Below, in pieces: positions 52,434-61,640 of a stretch of 64,000 bases of DNA. Numbering within the stretch: the first letter of the stretch is position 1; the number at the start of each line of letters is the position of its first letter. Origin of the DNA: CAYGLF01 sp964350945 (lineage in GTDB: Bacteria; Chlamydiota; Chlamydiia; Chlamydiales; JAAZZY01); assembly GCA_964350945.1 (NCBI GenBank), contig CAYGLF010000002.1:1-64000 (forward strand), read 5' to 3'. The position numbers and the translations under genes are program-made. Under the pieces are notes generated by a model. It saw nothing but the letters and a program-made list of their open reading frames with translations. It had not been told where the DNA came from and ran no database searches.

Positions 52434-53835
52434 CTGCTTTTTTCTCCCCTCTTGATTTTAGGAAAAAATGGGCTGTATAACTTTTTCCGTTATAGTTCCA
52501 ATCTATTTTTTGGGAGGTATCTACAATCTGCTTCGAGTTTGCTATCTGGTTGTAGATGGATCTGGCAATGAGGGAAGAGGGAGCGTTTACAGCCATTTCA
52601 ACTTTAACCCGATAAGGGGACTTTGGTTTTTTTGCATTTGGAGATGCGACGACCTTATATTTAAAGCTTTCTAAAACAAAAGGTGGGGTTTTATATTCAT
52701 TTTGTAGAGTTTGATAAATTTCCGTAAGCCATAAAAAAGACTCTTCAACAGAGGCTACCTGTGGTTTAAACAGATATGAAGGACTCGATTTTTTTTTATT
52801 TCCGAGTATTTTTTTTAATTCACCAATCTTTTCAGAGGGTGTTTCTGGAAGCTTTGGCCTTGCAATGCCGAGTTGTGAAATCCCCTTTGAGTACATCGTT
52901 TCAAATTCATCCCTAAGAGAGCTTAGTTTTTGGTTCCATATCAAAACAGCCGCTATAAAAATGCCCGAAAATAAAATAAAATTCACGATCAGGGGTTTTT
53001 TATAGAGCTTTATGAGGTGTTTAAAACTTGGTAACTCCCACCCTGTTTGTTTCACTTGATTTAAGTATAAAGCTGCGCCTGTTTCAGGTAAAAAATTTAA
53101 GAATTCACTTTTTATGATGTGAACTTTTAGTTTGGTATCTTGTTTGATTCTCGTCTCAATAGTTTTAAATGTTTCCCCCTCTCCATATAAATTAAGGCAA
53201 AGGGTGGGGTCACTTTTAATTAGGGAGAATAGTTTTACCATAACCTGGCGCTCTAAAGTTTGTTCATCCCACCTTTTAGTGTCTAAAAAGTGGCTGTATA
53301 AACACCCCTTTCCTTTTAAAAGGCAAACCATAGCAAAGTCTTTTTGAACTAAAACAACGATTCGCTCCCCTTTTTCCTTAGAGTGATAATTATCAAAGCT
53401 GCACAGGGATTCGGAAAGGGTTATTTTTTGAGTGGGTTTTAGATTCTTTTCCTTGAGGTTTTTAGGGGTTAAAAATTTTTCTTTAAGAGCCACAAAGCGG
53501 CTCTCTTTCCCCGTATTAGGCGCTCTTTGGATACAAACCGAATCATTTTTTATTAAAAGATCAATTTTATTTTTGACCATTTGAGCCTGGTCTTTCCTCT
53601 TTTTTATTTCCTGGTTCCCCTTTATTTCTAGCTGGACGCCAGGTGGGAGGATGTAGCTCGATGGGTACTTCCTTAAAAGGTGTTGAAGTCTATGTAAAGC
53701 TGTTTTACAATTGTCTTTAAAGGAAAGGGATTCTTTGATTACGAGTCGGTTTTTTTGCATACAGGTGAGCACGTAGCGAATCACCCCATTTGAGTATGAA
53801 AAACCGACAGCTTTTGATTGAAAGATTAAATTCAT
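52426..53835 (-). CDS. Bitopic membrane protein, GspL/PilMN-like candidate
   Basis: 469 residues. The first 280 residues are cytoplasmic, in an actin-like-ATPase-style alternation of strands (MNLIFQSKAVGFSYSNGVIR ... IVVLVQKDFAMVCLLKGKG). One membrane helix follows (about 281-302, PLIVNFILFSGIFIAAVLIW), then a coiled-coil linker and a periplasmic ferredoxin-like end (YRVKVEMAVNAPSSLIARSI). The order actin-like domain - TM - periplasmic fold is that of GspL and of fused PilM-PilN. It is the first gene of the four-gene operon. The sequence is too divergent to be certain without structure prediction. Confidence 0.6.
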   Translation of the reverse strand: MNLIFQSKAVGFSYSNGVIRYVLTCMQKNRLVIKESLSFKDNCKTALHRLQHLLRKYPSSYILPPGVQLEIKGNQEIKKRKDQAQMVKNKIDLLIKNDSVCIQRAPNTGKESRFVALKEKFLTPKNLKEKNLKPTQKITLSESLCSFDNYHSKEKGERIVVLVQKDFAMVCLLKGKGCLYSHFLDTKRWDEQTLERQVMVKLFSLIKSDPTLCLNLYGEGETFKTIETRIKQDTKLKVHIIKSEFLNFLPETGAALYLNQVKQTGWELPSFKHLIKLYKKPLIVNFILFSGIFIAAVLIWNQKLSSLRDEFETMYSKGISQLGIARPKLPETPSEKIGELKKILGNKKKSSPSYLFKPQVASVEESFLWLTEIYQTLQNEYKTPPFVLESFKYKVVASPNAKKPKSPYRVKVEMAVNAPSSLIARSIYNQIANSKQIVDTSQKIDWNYNGKSYTAHFFLKSRGEKKADV

Positions 53836-53959
53836 GAAGAATAGTTTATCAAAAGGAATATAGAATCCAAGTTTATTTTTATGAACAACAGCCTTTGCTT
53901 AATTTTCCTGCGATGGAAAAGATGGTTTTTTTTTCCAAGAGTTTTAGTGAGAGTAATGT

Positions 53960-54214
53960 ATGTATCAAGTAGCCCGAGCCATTCATTTTATTTTTTTAGG
54001 ATATACTGTTTTGTTATTCGTTCGTATTTTAGGGTCTTGGTTTCCTAATTTTCAACGACACAGCGCAATGCGCTTTGTTCACTTTTATACAGAGCCCTAT
54101 CTAAAATTCTTTAGAAAGGTGATCCCACAAATTGGCATGATGGATTTAAGTCCCCTGTTAGCCTTATTGGCGCTTCGTTTTTTAGAAAAAATTGTATTTG
54201 CTATTATCTGGTAA
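53960..54214 (+). CDS. yggT: YggT-family membrane protein
   Basis: 84 residues with two transmembrane segments (about 6-28 and 62-82) and the family core ILGSWFPNFQRHSAMRFVHF followed by TEPYLKFFRKVIP. YggT/Ycf19 proteins affect membrane and division-related processes; the molecular function is unclear. It starts with GTGAGAG close upstream and ends 1 bp before dus, forming a two-gene operon. Confidence 0.85.
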   Translation: MYQVARAIHFIFLGYTVLLFVRILGSWFPNFQRHSAMRFVHFYTEPYLKFFRKVIPQIGMMDLSPLLALLALRFLEKIVFAIIW

Positions 54215-54215
54215 G

Positions 54216-55214
54216 ATGCCTGAAATTTATATTGGTAAGAAAAAGTTTTCGAGTAATGTTTTTTACGCCCCACTAGCTGGATGCTCTGATTATCCCTTTA
54301 GAATAATGTCACAAAAATATGGCCCAGGTCTGGTTTTTTGTGAAATGGTAAAAATGGACGCTCTGGTTCGTAATGATAAAAACTCATACCGCCTTTTAGA
54401 TTATACAAAAGACATGCATCCAATCGGGGCCCAACTCTGTGGTAGCCGGCTTGACCTGATTCAAGACTCTGCTCGTATTGTTGAAGATCTTGGTTTTGAT
54501 ATTATTGATCTTAACTGCGGGTGCCCTGTGGATAAAATCACTAAAGATGGTAGCGGTTCAGGCTTATTAAAAAATCCTGATAAAATTGGGGAGCTTATTT
54601 GTAAAATGGTCTCAAGCGTGTCAGTCCCCGTGACAGTAAAAATTAGAGTTGGCTGGGATGAGCAAAGTATTGTAGCCCCCCAGGTGACCCAAATTGCCGA
54701 GGAGGCTGGAGCGCAAGCTATTTTTATTCATGGTAGAACGCGTGTTCAAGCTTATAAGGGGCCTGCAAACTGGGACTATATCAAAGAGTGTAAAAAGGTC
54801 GCCGGAAATATTAAAGTTTTTGGCAATGGTGATGTCTTTTCTCCCGAAGCTGCCATGGAAATGTTTCAGCATACAGGATGTGATGGAGTTTTGGTCTCTA
54901 GAGGGACTTTTGGTCAGCCTTGGATTGCTGAAGATATCCGGCGCATGCAAGAGGGGCTTGATCCTTTAGATCGTGGTCCAGAGGCAACTTTTAGAGCTTT
55001 GATGGAGCATTATCTAATTATTAAAAGCTATGGGCATGAAAAAAAGGCCATTCTAGATATGCGACGAGTTGGGTGCTGGTATTTTAAAAATGGGGAACTT
55101 GGAAGGTCCTTAAGAAAGGCGATGAGCGGGGTGAAGTCTTTGGATCAAATAGACAAGATCCTCGAAGAGCTTCAGGATTCGTTTGAGCCTCAAAAGCCTC
55201 TTGTTGTGTCCTAA
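54216..55214 (+). CDS. dus: tRNA-dihydrouridine synthase
   Basis: 332 residues of the Dus TIM barrel. Visible motifs are APLAGCSDYPFR (FMN site, family AGVTDxxFR), VKMDALV, the catalytic Cys in DLNCGCPVDKI, and VSRGTFGQPWI near the C-terminal FMN site. It reduces uridines in the tRNA D loop. The frame opens from a TTG at 54192 but the ATG at 54216 starts right after the yggT stop (1-bp gap) and gives the proper length. It is followed by the convergent RING-ankyrin gene. Confidence 0.93.
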   Translation: MPEIYIGKKKFSSNVFYAPLAGCSDYPFRIMSQKYGPGLVFCEMVKMDALVRNDKNSYRLLDYTKDMHPIGAQLCGSRLDLIQDSARIVEDLGFDIIDLNCGCPVDKITKDGSGSGLLKNPDKIGELICKMVSSVSVPVTVKIRVGWDEQSIVAPQVTQIAEEAGAQAIFIHGRTRVQAYKGPANWDYIKECKKVAGNIKVFGNGDVFSPEAAMEMFQHTGCDGVLVSRGTFGQPWIAEDIRRMQEGLDPLDRGPEATFRALMEHYLIIKSYGHEKKAILDMRRVGCWYFKNGELGRSLRKAMSGVKSLDQIDKILEELQDSFEPQKPLVVS

Positions 55215-55323
55215 ATTTCAAGAGGCTAAAAACTTAGACGTTATAAGCAATCCCCTGCTGACTTCACTTTAAGGTTTGACTCCAGCTTACAGAGCTTGCT
55301 TTTTATGGAGTTTTACATCCCCA

Positions 55324-57663
55324 TTAATTTTGCTCGGCGTTTTCCTGAACACTTTGTAGATAGTAGGCCATAAAAGCTGCTGCTACAGAAAGTCCTACTA
55401 CTAAACATGACTTAAGGGCTTTCTCACGTCTCGAAAGGTTGAGAGTCTCTTTAACTTTGGCTGTTTGAGCAACGTCAATAGCAAGCTTTCCATCGTTATT
55501 TTTCAGGTTTAATTTTGCACCGGCCTTCATCAAAGCTCGGATAGTGGGTTCATCTCCATTTTTAGCTGCTATATGCAACAGAGAGTCTCCATTATCCATA
55601 TCTTGTATATCTAAGCTGGCGCCGTTTTTAGCTAAAATGCTTACAACTTCATGATGCCCAGCATCTACAGCTCTTTGAATCGCTGGTTTCTTAAAAGGTA
55701 ATACCACATTATCAACTAAATCTAAACTCATTCCACTAGCTTTCATTGCTTCAACTAAGGTTTGGGTTATTTCTATATGGTTGTTTGCCGCTGCTAGATG
55801 AAGCACGATGTCCCTGTTTCCGTCAACAAGAGATAAGTCTACACCCTCTTCGATCAAAAATTTGATCATTTCAATATTTCTATCTCTTACTGCCGTGTGG
55901 ATTAAGGGAGATCCAAAACTGTCCAGAGAGTTTAGTTGAGCGCCGTTTTGATAAAGAATTCTGACAACATCAATTTTCCCTTGTTTTACAGCACTATAAA
56001 TGGGGCTGTCATAATTTGGGGTAGAGATATCCATCGAGGCACCACTTCTTGCTAAAAGGTTGATAAGAAAAATGTTACCTAATTTTACAGCTAAGTGCAT
56101 TGCCGTTTCGCCTGCATAGTTTGGAATATTAAAGTTTGCTTGGTTGGTGTTCATTGCTGCTACTAAATATTGAACAGCTTTTAGTTTTTTTTCGTGTATA
56201 AGGTTGTGGAGCGCTGTGTTTCCAACAAGATCCTGAGAGTTAAATTGGGCTCCATGATCTATTAAATGTTGAACCAATTCTTTAGATTTAGAAGCTGCAT
56301 AGAAAAGAGGAGTGTAGCCTGTTAGTGAAACTGAGTTCACATCAACTCCATTTTCAACTAAAAGAGTTATCGTTTTTTTAAGACCGTGAAGAGTGGCCAT
56401 ATGAATAGGGGGGAGTGGATTGTTGGATGTTGTAAGATCAACTTCTTTTTCAATCATTTTCCTAATTAAAACTTCAGCAACATCTTCTCTTTTTTCTAGT
56501 ATAGAGTTGTGAAGAGAGTTCTTTAGAAGCGAGCTATTAGATCCTAAATTAAATTCACTTTCAACTAAAATATTGAGAACCTCTTCGCATTTTGCTCGAT
56601 CTAGCTCCTCGTCATGAGATGCTGTTACTACGCAACTTGCCGCTAGATACAAAGGGTTTTTATCGCGGGTATTAAGAAGTTTTATATCAAATTCAATATG
56701 CTGCATCGCTTCAATCATTTTTGTAACAGCTTCTTTGTTGGCTGCAGAGATCGCTTGATGAAGAGGGTGGCTTGCATTTGCAACTAGAGGATTAAATAAA
56801 GCTCCATGAGCGCTTAAGACTTCTACCACCTGTAGATATGGGTAGTCTGGGTTATCTCCTGATGCCATAGCCGCAAGATAAAGGGGATGTGAATCGATTG
56901 CTTGCTCAGGGAAAGAGTTTAATTGAACTCCATTTTCAAGTAAAAACTGCAGGAGAGTATGATTGCCATGTATGACAGCTAATTGAACGGGGGTAAACCG
57001 TGATTCTGTTGGATGGTTTAGAACAGCTTTATCAGCTCCCTTATTAATCAAGTAGTCCAATAAATCTACGGATAGATTACTAGACTTTATTAATTTTTGA
57101 AGTTCAGTTGTTGGGTTGACACCTAGAAGATTAAATAGAAGGTCATTTTTTTCTTTGATAGCTCTTGAGGCTATTTCAGGGACCTGTTGTGCTTTGATGG
57201 CGTTTTCAAAGATAAAATGAATGGCCCGCAGGGTAGTCTCTGCATCTGGTGAAAAACTTGTAGGAAGCCCTGCTTGAATTTTGTCATCTATTGTTTGTTT
57301 CAGATTTCTGACGAGCTCTTGATCAGCAGGCGAGGTTATTGGGGCGATTCGTAATCTTGCAAGCTCAGCGTTAAGATTTGTGATTTGTCTTGTGTTTTTT
57401 AAAAAAGACTGTAGAAACTCCAAAGGTCTTCTTAAAAGGTCTGATCTTGTAATTACTTCTCTGCAAACCGCACATCCAGTTGGGAGATTTCTCTGCTCTT
57501 GCGCTGACATATTCAGCAGAGCACAGTTTAGGTGTGTTATATGGGGTGAGCTAAAGGTTCCAGGGGCATCTCTTGATTCAGCCTGGCATGTACTTGACAT
57601 TTCAACGAAGCTATGTATGTTCTCTTGACAGATACTGCATTGTAATGGACCTTCATGTCTCAT
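55324..57663 (-). CDS. RING-type and ankyrin-repeat protein with C-terminal anchor
   Basis: 779 residues. N-terminal zinc-ligand pattern C9-x2-C12, H41-x2-H44-x2-C47, C64-x2-C67, with C26 in the loop: this fits a RING-H2 finger in which only the third ligand (position 39 Ser or C26) is unclear. About 15 ankyrin repeats follow (about 180-740), with repeat ends such as VNSVSLTGYTPLFYAASKSK and SLVDGNRDIVLHLAAANNH. A hydrophobic helix near residues 755-772 (CLVVGLSVAAAFMAYYL) lies at the C-terminus. Such proteins in chlamydiae are proposed as secreted E3 ubiquitin ligases; here the ankyrins would bind substrate and the tail would anchor it. Confidence 0.8.
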   Translation of the reverse strand: MRHEGPLQCSICQENIHSFVEMSSTCQAESRDAPGTFSSPHITHLNCALLNMSAQEQRNLPTGCAVCREVITRSDLLRRPLEFLQSFLKNTRQITNLNAELARLRIAPITSPADQELVRNLKQTIDDKIQAGLPTSFSPDAETTLRAIHFIFENAIKAQQVPEIASRAIKEKNDLLFNLLGVNPTTELQKLIKSSNLSVDLLDYLINKGADKAVLNHPTESRFTPVQLAVIHGNHTLLQFLLENGVQLNSFPEQAIDSHPLYLAAMASGDNPDYPYLQVVEVLSAHGALFNPLVANASHPLHQAISAANKEAVTKMIEAMQHIEFDIKLLNTRDKNPLYLAASCVVTASHDEELDRAKCEEVLNILVESEFNLGSNSSLLKNSLHNSILEKREDVAEVLIRKMIEKEVDLTTSNNPLPPIHMATLHGLKKTITLLVENGVDVNSVSLTGYTPLFYAASKSKELVQHLIDHGAQFNSQDLVGNTALHNLIHEKKLKAVQYLVAAMNTNQANFNIPNYAGETAMHLAVKLGNIFLINLLARSGASMDISTPNYDSPIYSAVKQGKIDVVRILYQNGAQLNSLDSFGSPLIHTAVRDRNIEMIKFLIEEGVDLSLVDGNRDIVLHLAAANNHIEITQTLVEAMKASGMSLDLVDNVVLPFKKPAIQRAVDAGHHEVVSILAKNGASLDIQDMDNGDSLLHIAAKNGDEPTIRALMKAGAKLNLKNNDGKLAIDVAQTAKVKETLNLSRREKALKSCLVVGLSVAAAFMAYYLQSVQENAEQN

Positions 57664-57865
57664 AACTCTATCTCCTTTAGATGTTTTACCTTCTTATATA
57701 ATATTGTTTTTTGATATATTTGTCAATGTTTTTTTTAATAAAGCGCTTGTGGTTAGTGAGTTTAAAAAAAAATAAAGGTTCTATGGTGTTTATTTTTAGC
57801 TGATTATGGATTTTAGATCAGGAGGTTGAGCATTAGCCCTTGCCCCCAGAAAATTTCTAAATGTT

Positions 57866-58777
57866 TTATATAACTGTAGCTGAAGCGCTTAGTAAAGGGG
57901 GACTTGGAGCCCATAGATTAGAGATTGAGGATCCCAGCTTTAACCACGTTGAGGTGACCTGAGATGCAACCCGAACCAACCTTACAGTCCCTCCAGGAGA
58001 TTTTTTTTCAGGGGGCAAAGAAGCAGCCCCGCCTTCTAGTAGCTTAATTTGAAGAGGTTTATTCCGCTCTCGAGCATGCTCTAGAGGGGGCGTTTCGTCG
58101 CTATCTAAGCCTGCTGGAAATGGAACTGTTAAGCTTGCATTTTGTCTAGCTAAAATATGCATAATATCTAGTTGATCGACTACCATTGCCACATGCAGTG
58201 GAGTATAGCCACAAAGATCAGTAATATCTAGATTCTCCATTCGTTTGGCTAGATAGTCTACCAGGTCAGCTCTTCCCATGAATACTGCTCTATGAATGGC
58301 GGGTTCGCCACCGCTATCAGGAAGACCTAAGCTTGCACCATTGTTGATCAATGTATTTATTATTAGTAGTTTGGATTTTTTTCTAATGGCTATATGTAGC
58401 GAACTGTCTCCATTTGAGTTTAAAGCGTCTGTGTTTAATCCTTTTTCTTTCATAGTAGCAGAAATAACTTGTACCATCTCTTCGTCATTAGCTAAAACTG
58501 CTCTATGAAGCGCCGTCTGTCCTTCCAAGTCCTTTAGGGTGGGGTCGGCTCCTTTTGCCAATAAAGCTGCAACTATATCAACTCTTTTTTCTTTAATAGC
58601 TAAATGAAGAGGGGTGTCACTATAGGTGTCTTTTTGGTTTAAAATAGGGTTATTTTCTTCAATCGCCTCAATAACCTTTAACAATCCTTTTTTGACAACT
58701 ACGTGTATATTTAGATTTCCTGCACTACAGGCTTGTGAAACTAGCTTTGTAGAAATAGGTGCTGAAATAACTGACAT
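57866..58777 (-). CDS. Ankyrin-repeat protein
   Basis: 303 residues with five to six ankyrin repeats (about 40-230), for example SDTPLHLAIKEKRVDIVAAL, LEGQTALHRAVLANDEEMVQ, GDSSLHIAIRKKSKLLIINT and CGYTPLHVAMVVDQLDIMHIL. No RING or membrane domain is evident, and the C-terminus (after about 240) is Ser/Leu/Pro-rich. It is downstream of the larger RING-ankyrin gene on the same strand (200 bp spacer) and may be paralogous to its repeat part. Likely a host protein-binding module. Confidence 0.82.
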   Translation of the reverse strand: MSVISAPISTKLVSQACSAGNLNIHVVVKKGLLKVIEAIEENNPILNQKDTYSDTPLHLAIKEKRVDIVAALLAKGADPTLKDLEGQTALHRAVLANDEEMVQVISATMKEKGLNTDALNSNGDSSLHIAIRKKSKLLIINTLINNGASLGLPDSGGEPAIHRAVFMGRADLVDYLAKRMENLDITDLCGYTPLHVAMVVDQLDIMHILARQNASLTVPFPAGLDSDETPPLEHARERNKPLQIKLLEGGAASLPPEKKSPGGTVRLVRVASQVTSTWLKLGSSISNLWAPSPPLLSASATVI

Positions 58778-58913
58778 TTTACCATCCTCTGTTGAGTCTA
58801 GTATATGGAAATTTTATATTAATGTCAAGGTTTGTTTTTATTTAAGTTCCTGTGATTGAGTTTTTTGAGGTGTCTTTCATATAAGAGGGTTTTAGAAAAC
58901 CCCAGGCTATGGC

Positions 58914-59330
58914 TCAAATAAAATTAGGACCATTCCAACGATTTTTATGCTTTTTCTTGAGCCCCGTTTTCTTTTTCTTACCAATTAAATCTTCAACAGC
59001 TTCTTTTTCGTTTAATTTTACAATTTCTCTCTTACATTCTTCAGTTTCAGATTTGATAGTTTCAAGTAGACTCCAATCATCTTTTGAAAAGTTGGAAGGG
59101 TTTTGTAAAAAAGCTTCTAGTTCCTCTGGGGACATCTTAGATTGCTCAGAATCAAAAACTTCTTCAGATCCAGCTTTAATCTCTTTAATTTGATTTTGAA
59201 CATCAAGCATGACATCGTCCATGTTTTCGTTGTTTTTTCTAGCTTGTGTGACACGTTCTTTTAATCGTTTAATTTTTTCAACAGCTTCTAAAATAAACTT
59301 TTCTTTTTCGGGGTCATTCATTATCTTCAA
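58914..59330 (-). CDS. Small coiled-coil protein upstream of greA
   Basis: 138 residues, almost entirely helical and strongly charged, with heptads across about 8-70 and 85-120 and a basic C-terminus (LIGKKKKTGLKKKHKNRW). No family recognised; a small hypothetical gene flanking greA is also typical of Chlamydia. It is divergent from greA with a 150-bp spacer. Possible roles: adaptor, chaperone or nucleic-acid binder through its basic tail. Confidence 0.6.
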   Translation of the reverse strand: MKIMNDPEKEKFILEAVEKIKRLKERVTQARKNNENMDDVMLDVQNQIKEIKAGSEEVFDSEQSKMSPEELEAFLQNPSNFSKDDWSLLETIKSETEECKREIVKLNEKEAVEDLIGKKKKTGLKKKHKNRWNGPNFI

Positions 59331-59480
59331 CTTTTATTTTTAACTTTTCTTACTTCAATTTTGATAACTATCAAATAGAATATAATTGTTCAAGTTATAG
59401 AAGCTTTTATTTGATTTTAAATCACAAGAGAGGCTATCTTATAGGGTGTTAGGTCCTAAAATAAAGTCAAAGGTTGGTAA

Positions 59481-61640
59481 ATGGGTTATTTAGAAGAGAT
59501 GAGCCTGCGGTTGGAAAGTCAAAACTTCCCAGGATTTCTTCAATTATGGGAGGAGTATTGCTCAAATAGTGAAGTCATAGCGAGTGAAGTTATAGAAATC
59601 TTTGAGATGATCAAAGATTCAGATTTCCATGAGCATTTTGGACCCTTTGCAGAAAAAGGACTTGACCTGCTGGAACTACTTGATGAACCTGAGAAGGGAC
59701 CCGCTTTTTTAAGACTAATTACTGATCTGCAAAATACCAATTCTGAAAGACTTGCAAAAACAATTCTCTCCTACTTGGATGAGAAATATGGCAAAGAGCC
59801 GAATTTTAGAGAAAAAATTAGGCTGATTGGACTTCGACAACAAACCAACTTTCAAGGGGCCGTTAGAAACTTTGAGCTTCTAACTCATATGAAAAAGGGA
59901 AAGTTTATTTATCACACCGGCGGCTGGGGAGTGGGAGAAATTGTTGAAATTTCATTGATTCGAGAGCAGCTAGCTATTGAATTTGAGAATGTTGCAGGAA
60001 TTAAAGAGATCTCTTTTAAAAATGCTTTCCATAACCTTGTTCCTGTCTCTGAAGATCATTTTTTAGCCAGACGCTTCGGAGATCCTGATGCCTTAGAGAA
60101 AGAAGCTAGAGAAAATCCCCTAGATATTTTAAAGTTGCTTCTATCTGATGTTGGACCTTTGAATGCACAAGAAATTAAAGAGGAAATGCTTGAGGTTGTG
60201 ATTCCGGAAGCAGATTGGTCCAAGTGGTGGCAAAATGCTCGAGTGCGCTTGAAAAAAGACCCTAAAATACAGACCCCATCCTCTTTAAAAGACCCGTTTG
60301 TCTTTTTAGATAAAGAGATTTCTTACTTTGATTCTTTTAAGGATATCTTAGAGTGCGATATAGAAGTTGAAGATTTCATTCAAAAAACCTACCAGTTTGC
60401 AAAATTGCACCCAGAGGTTTTAAAAGATATAGAACTAAAGGGGCTTTATAGAGAAGAACTTTTAAAAAGACTTAAAGGATTGGAAGAGAGTCAAGATTTG
60501 TTGAAAATTCAAATCTACCTTTTGCTTGAAGAATTGTTTGATGAAAAGCTAGACCAAGCTCTTATAACTCTCGTAGAAAACGTAGTAGATGTTTACTTCT
60601 TAATTGGTGAATTTCACATTAATCCCCTTAAGAAAAAAATGTTGCAGCTGATTAGAAAGGTTCGCTCTGATTGGGCAAATATCTTTTCAGAAGCTTTTTT
60701 GAATATACCACAGCATTTTTTAAGAGACTATGTGCTTAAAGAACTTTTTAAAAACAAACAAGAAAGTGGCTTAGACCAAGCTCTACAAAAACTTTTAGAA
60801 CATCCCTTTATGTATCCTGATTGTTATGTGTGGTATTTTCAAAAAATCCAAACAGACTCCAGTCTTCCATATGCAAGCTCAGAAGGTAAAAGACTCTTTT
60901 TCGAAGGTTTGTTTATTCTGCTCTACCATATTGAAAGCAAGCCCGAGTGGAGTGATTTGGTTAAAAGAATTCATGCATTGATCGTGAAAAAGAACTACCA
61001 GTTGTTTAGAGATAGCATTATCGATACCCCTATCGAGTTTGTCCGTGAAATTTTGCTTTTGATTACAAAATGTCAGATCTTTAATAATCACGACTTTAAA
61101 ATCTTCTTATCTTTGTCTAAAGTTGTTCATCCAAACCTAGATGACGGAGCTTCTATTCCAGAACAGCAAGAAGAAATTATTTGGACGACTCAAGAAGGAT
61201 ATCATAAGATTCAAGAGCGTATTCACCATATTGCCACTGTTGAAACCGTTGAGAATGCAAAGGAAATTGAAGTGGCCCGCTCTTATGGTGATTTGCGTGA
61301 AAATTCAGAATATAAATTTGCTCAAGAAAAAAGAGCTCGTCTGCAGTCAGAAATGAAGCTTTTATCTTCTCAATTAGGAAAGGCTCGTATTATTGCTCCT
61401 GAAGATATTAGTGAACAAGAAGTCGGAGTTGGCACTATTGTTGAGTTGGTTAACTCTGAGGGAAAACAGCTAGAGTATACTATTTTAGGGCCATGGGATG
61501 CAGATCCTGATAAACTAGTTCTTTCTTTTCAGTCGCAGCTTGCGATGAATATGTGTGGGCACAAAGTTCAGGATACGTTTAGCTTTAAAGATGATTCATA
61601 TACAGTAAAAGCAATTAGAAGTTACCTGGAACAAGTTTGA
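59481..61640 (+). CDS. greA: Transcription elongation factor GreA with chlamydial N-terminal extension
   Basis: 719 residues, compared with about 160 in most bacteria. The last 160 residues are a normal GreA: coiled coil with SYGDLRENSEYKFAQEKRAR, which carries the catalytic D-L-R-E-N tip, and a C-terminal FKBP-like domain. The N-terminal 550 residues are helical, with a Tudor/CarD-like strand set HTGGWGVGEIVEISLIREQL followed by EFENVAGIKEISFKNAFHN near 145-195. Long GreA is a known trait of chlamydiae. GreA rescues backtracked RNA polymerase by stimulating cleavage. The extension may link it to another factor. Confidence 0.93.
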   Translation: MGYLEEMSLRLESQNFPGFLQLWEEYCSNSEVIASEVIEIFEMIKDSDFHEHFGPFAEKGLDLLELLDEPEKGPAFLRLITDLQNTNSERLAKTILSYLDEKYGKEPNFREKIRLIGLRQQTNFQGAVRNFELLTHMKKGKFIYHTGGWGVGEIVEISLIREQLAIEFENVAGIKEISFKNAFHNLVPVSEDHFLARRFGDPDALEKEARENPLDILKLLLSDVGPLNAQEIKEEMLEVVIPEADWSKWWQNARVRLKKDPKIQTPSSLKDPFVFLDKEISYFDSFKDILECDIEVEDFIQKTYQFAKLHPEVLKDIELKGLYREELLKRLKGLEESQDLLKIQIYLLLEELFDEKLDQALITLVENVVDVYFLIGEFHINPLKKKMLQLIRKVRSDWANIFSEAFLNIPQHFLRDYVLKELFKNKQESGLDQALQKLLEHPFMYPDCYVWYFQKIQTDSSLPYASSEGKRLFFEGLFILLYHIESKPEWSDLVKRIHALIVKKNYQLFRDSIIDTPIEFVREILLLITKCQIFNNHDFKIFLSLSKVVHPNLDDGASIPEQQEEIIWTTQEGYHKIQERIHHIATVETVENAKEIEVARSYGDLRENSEYKFAQEKRARLQSEMKLLSSQLGKARIIAPEDISEQEVGVGTIVELVNSEGKQLEYTILGPWDADPDKLVLSFQSQLAMNMCGHKVQDTFSFKDDSYTVKAIRSYLEQV

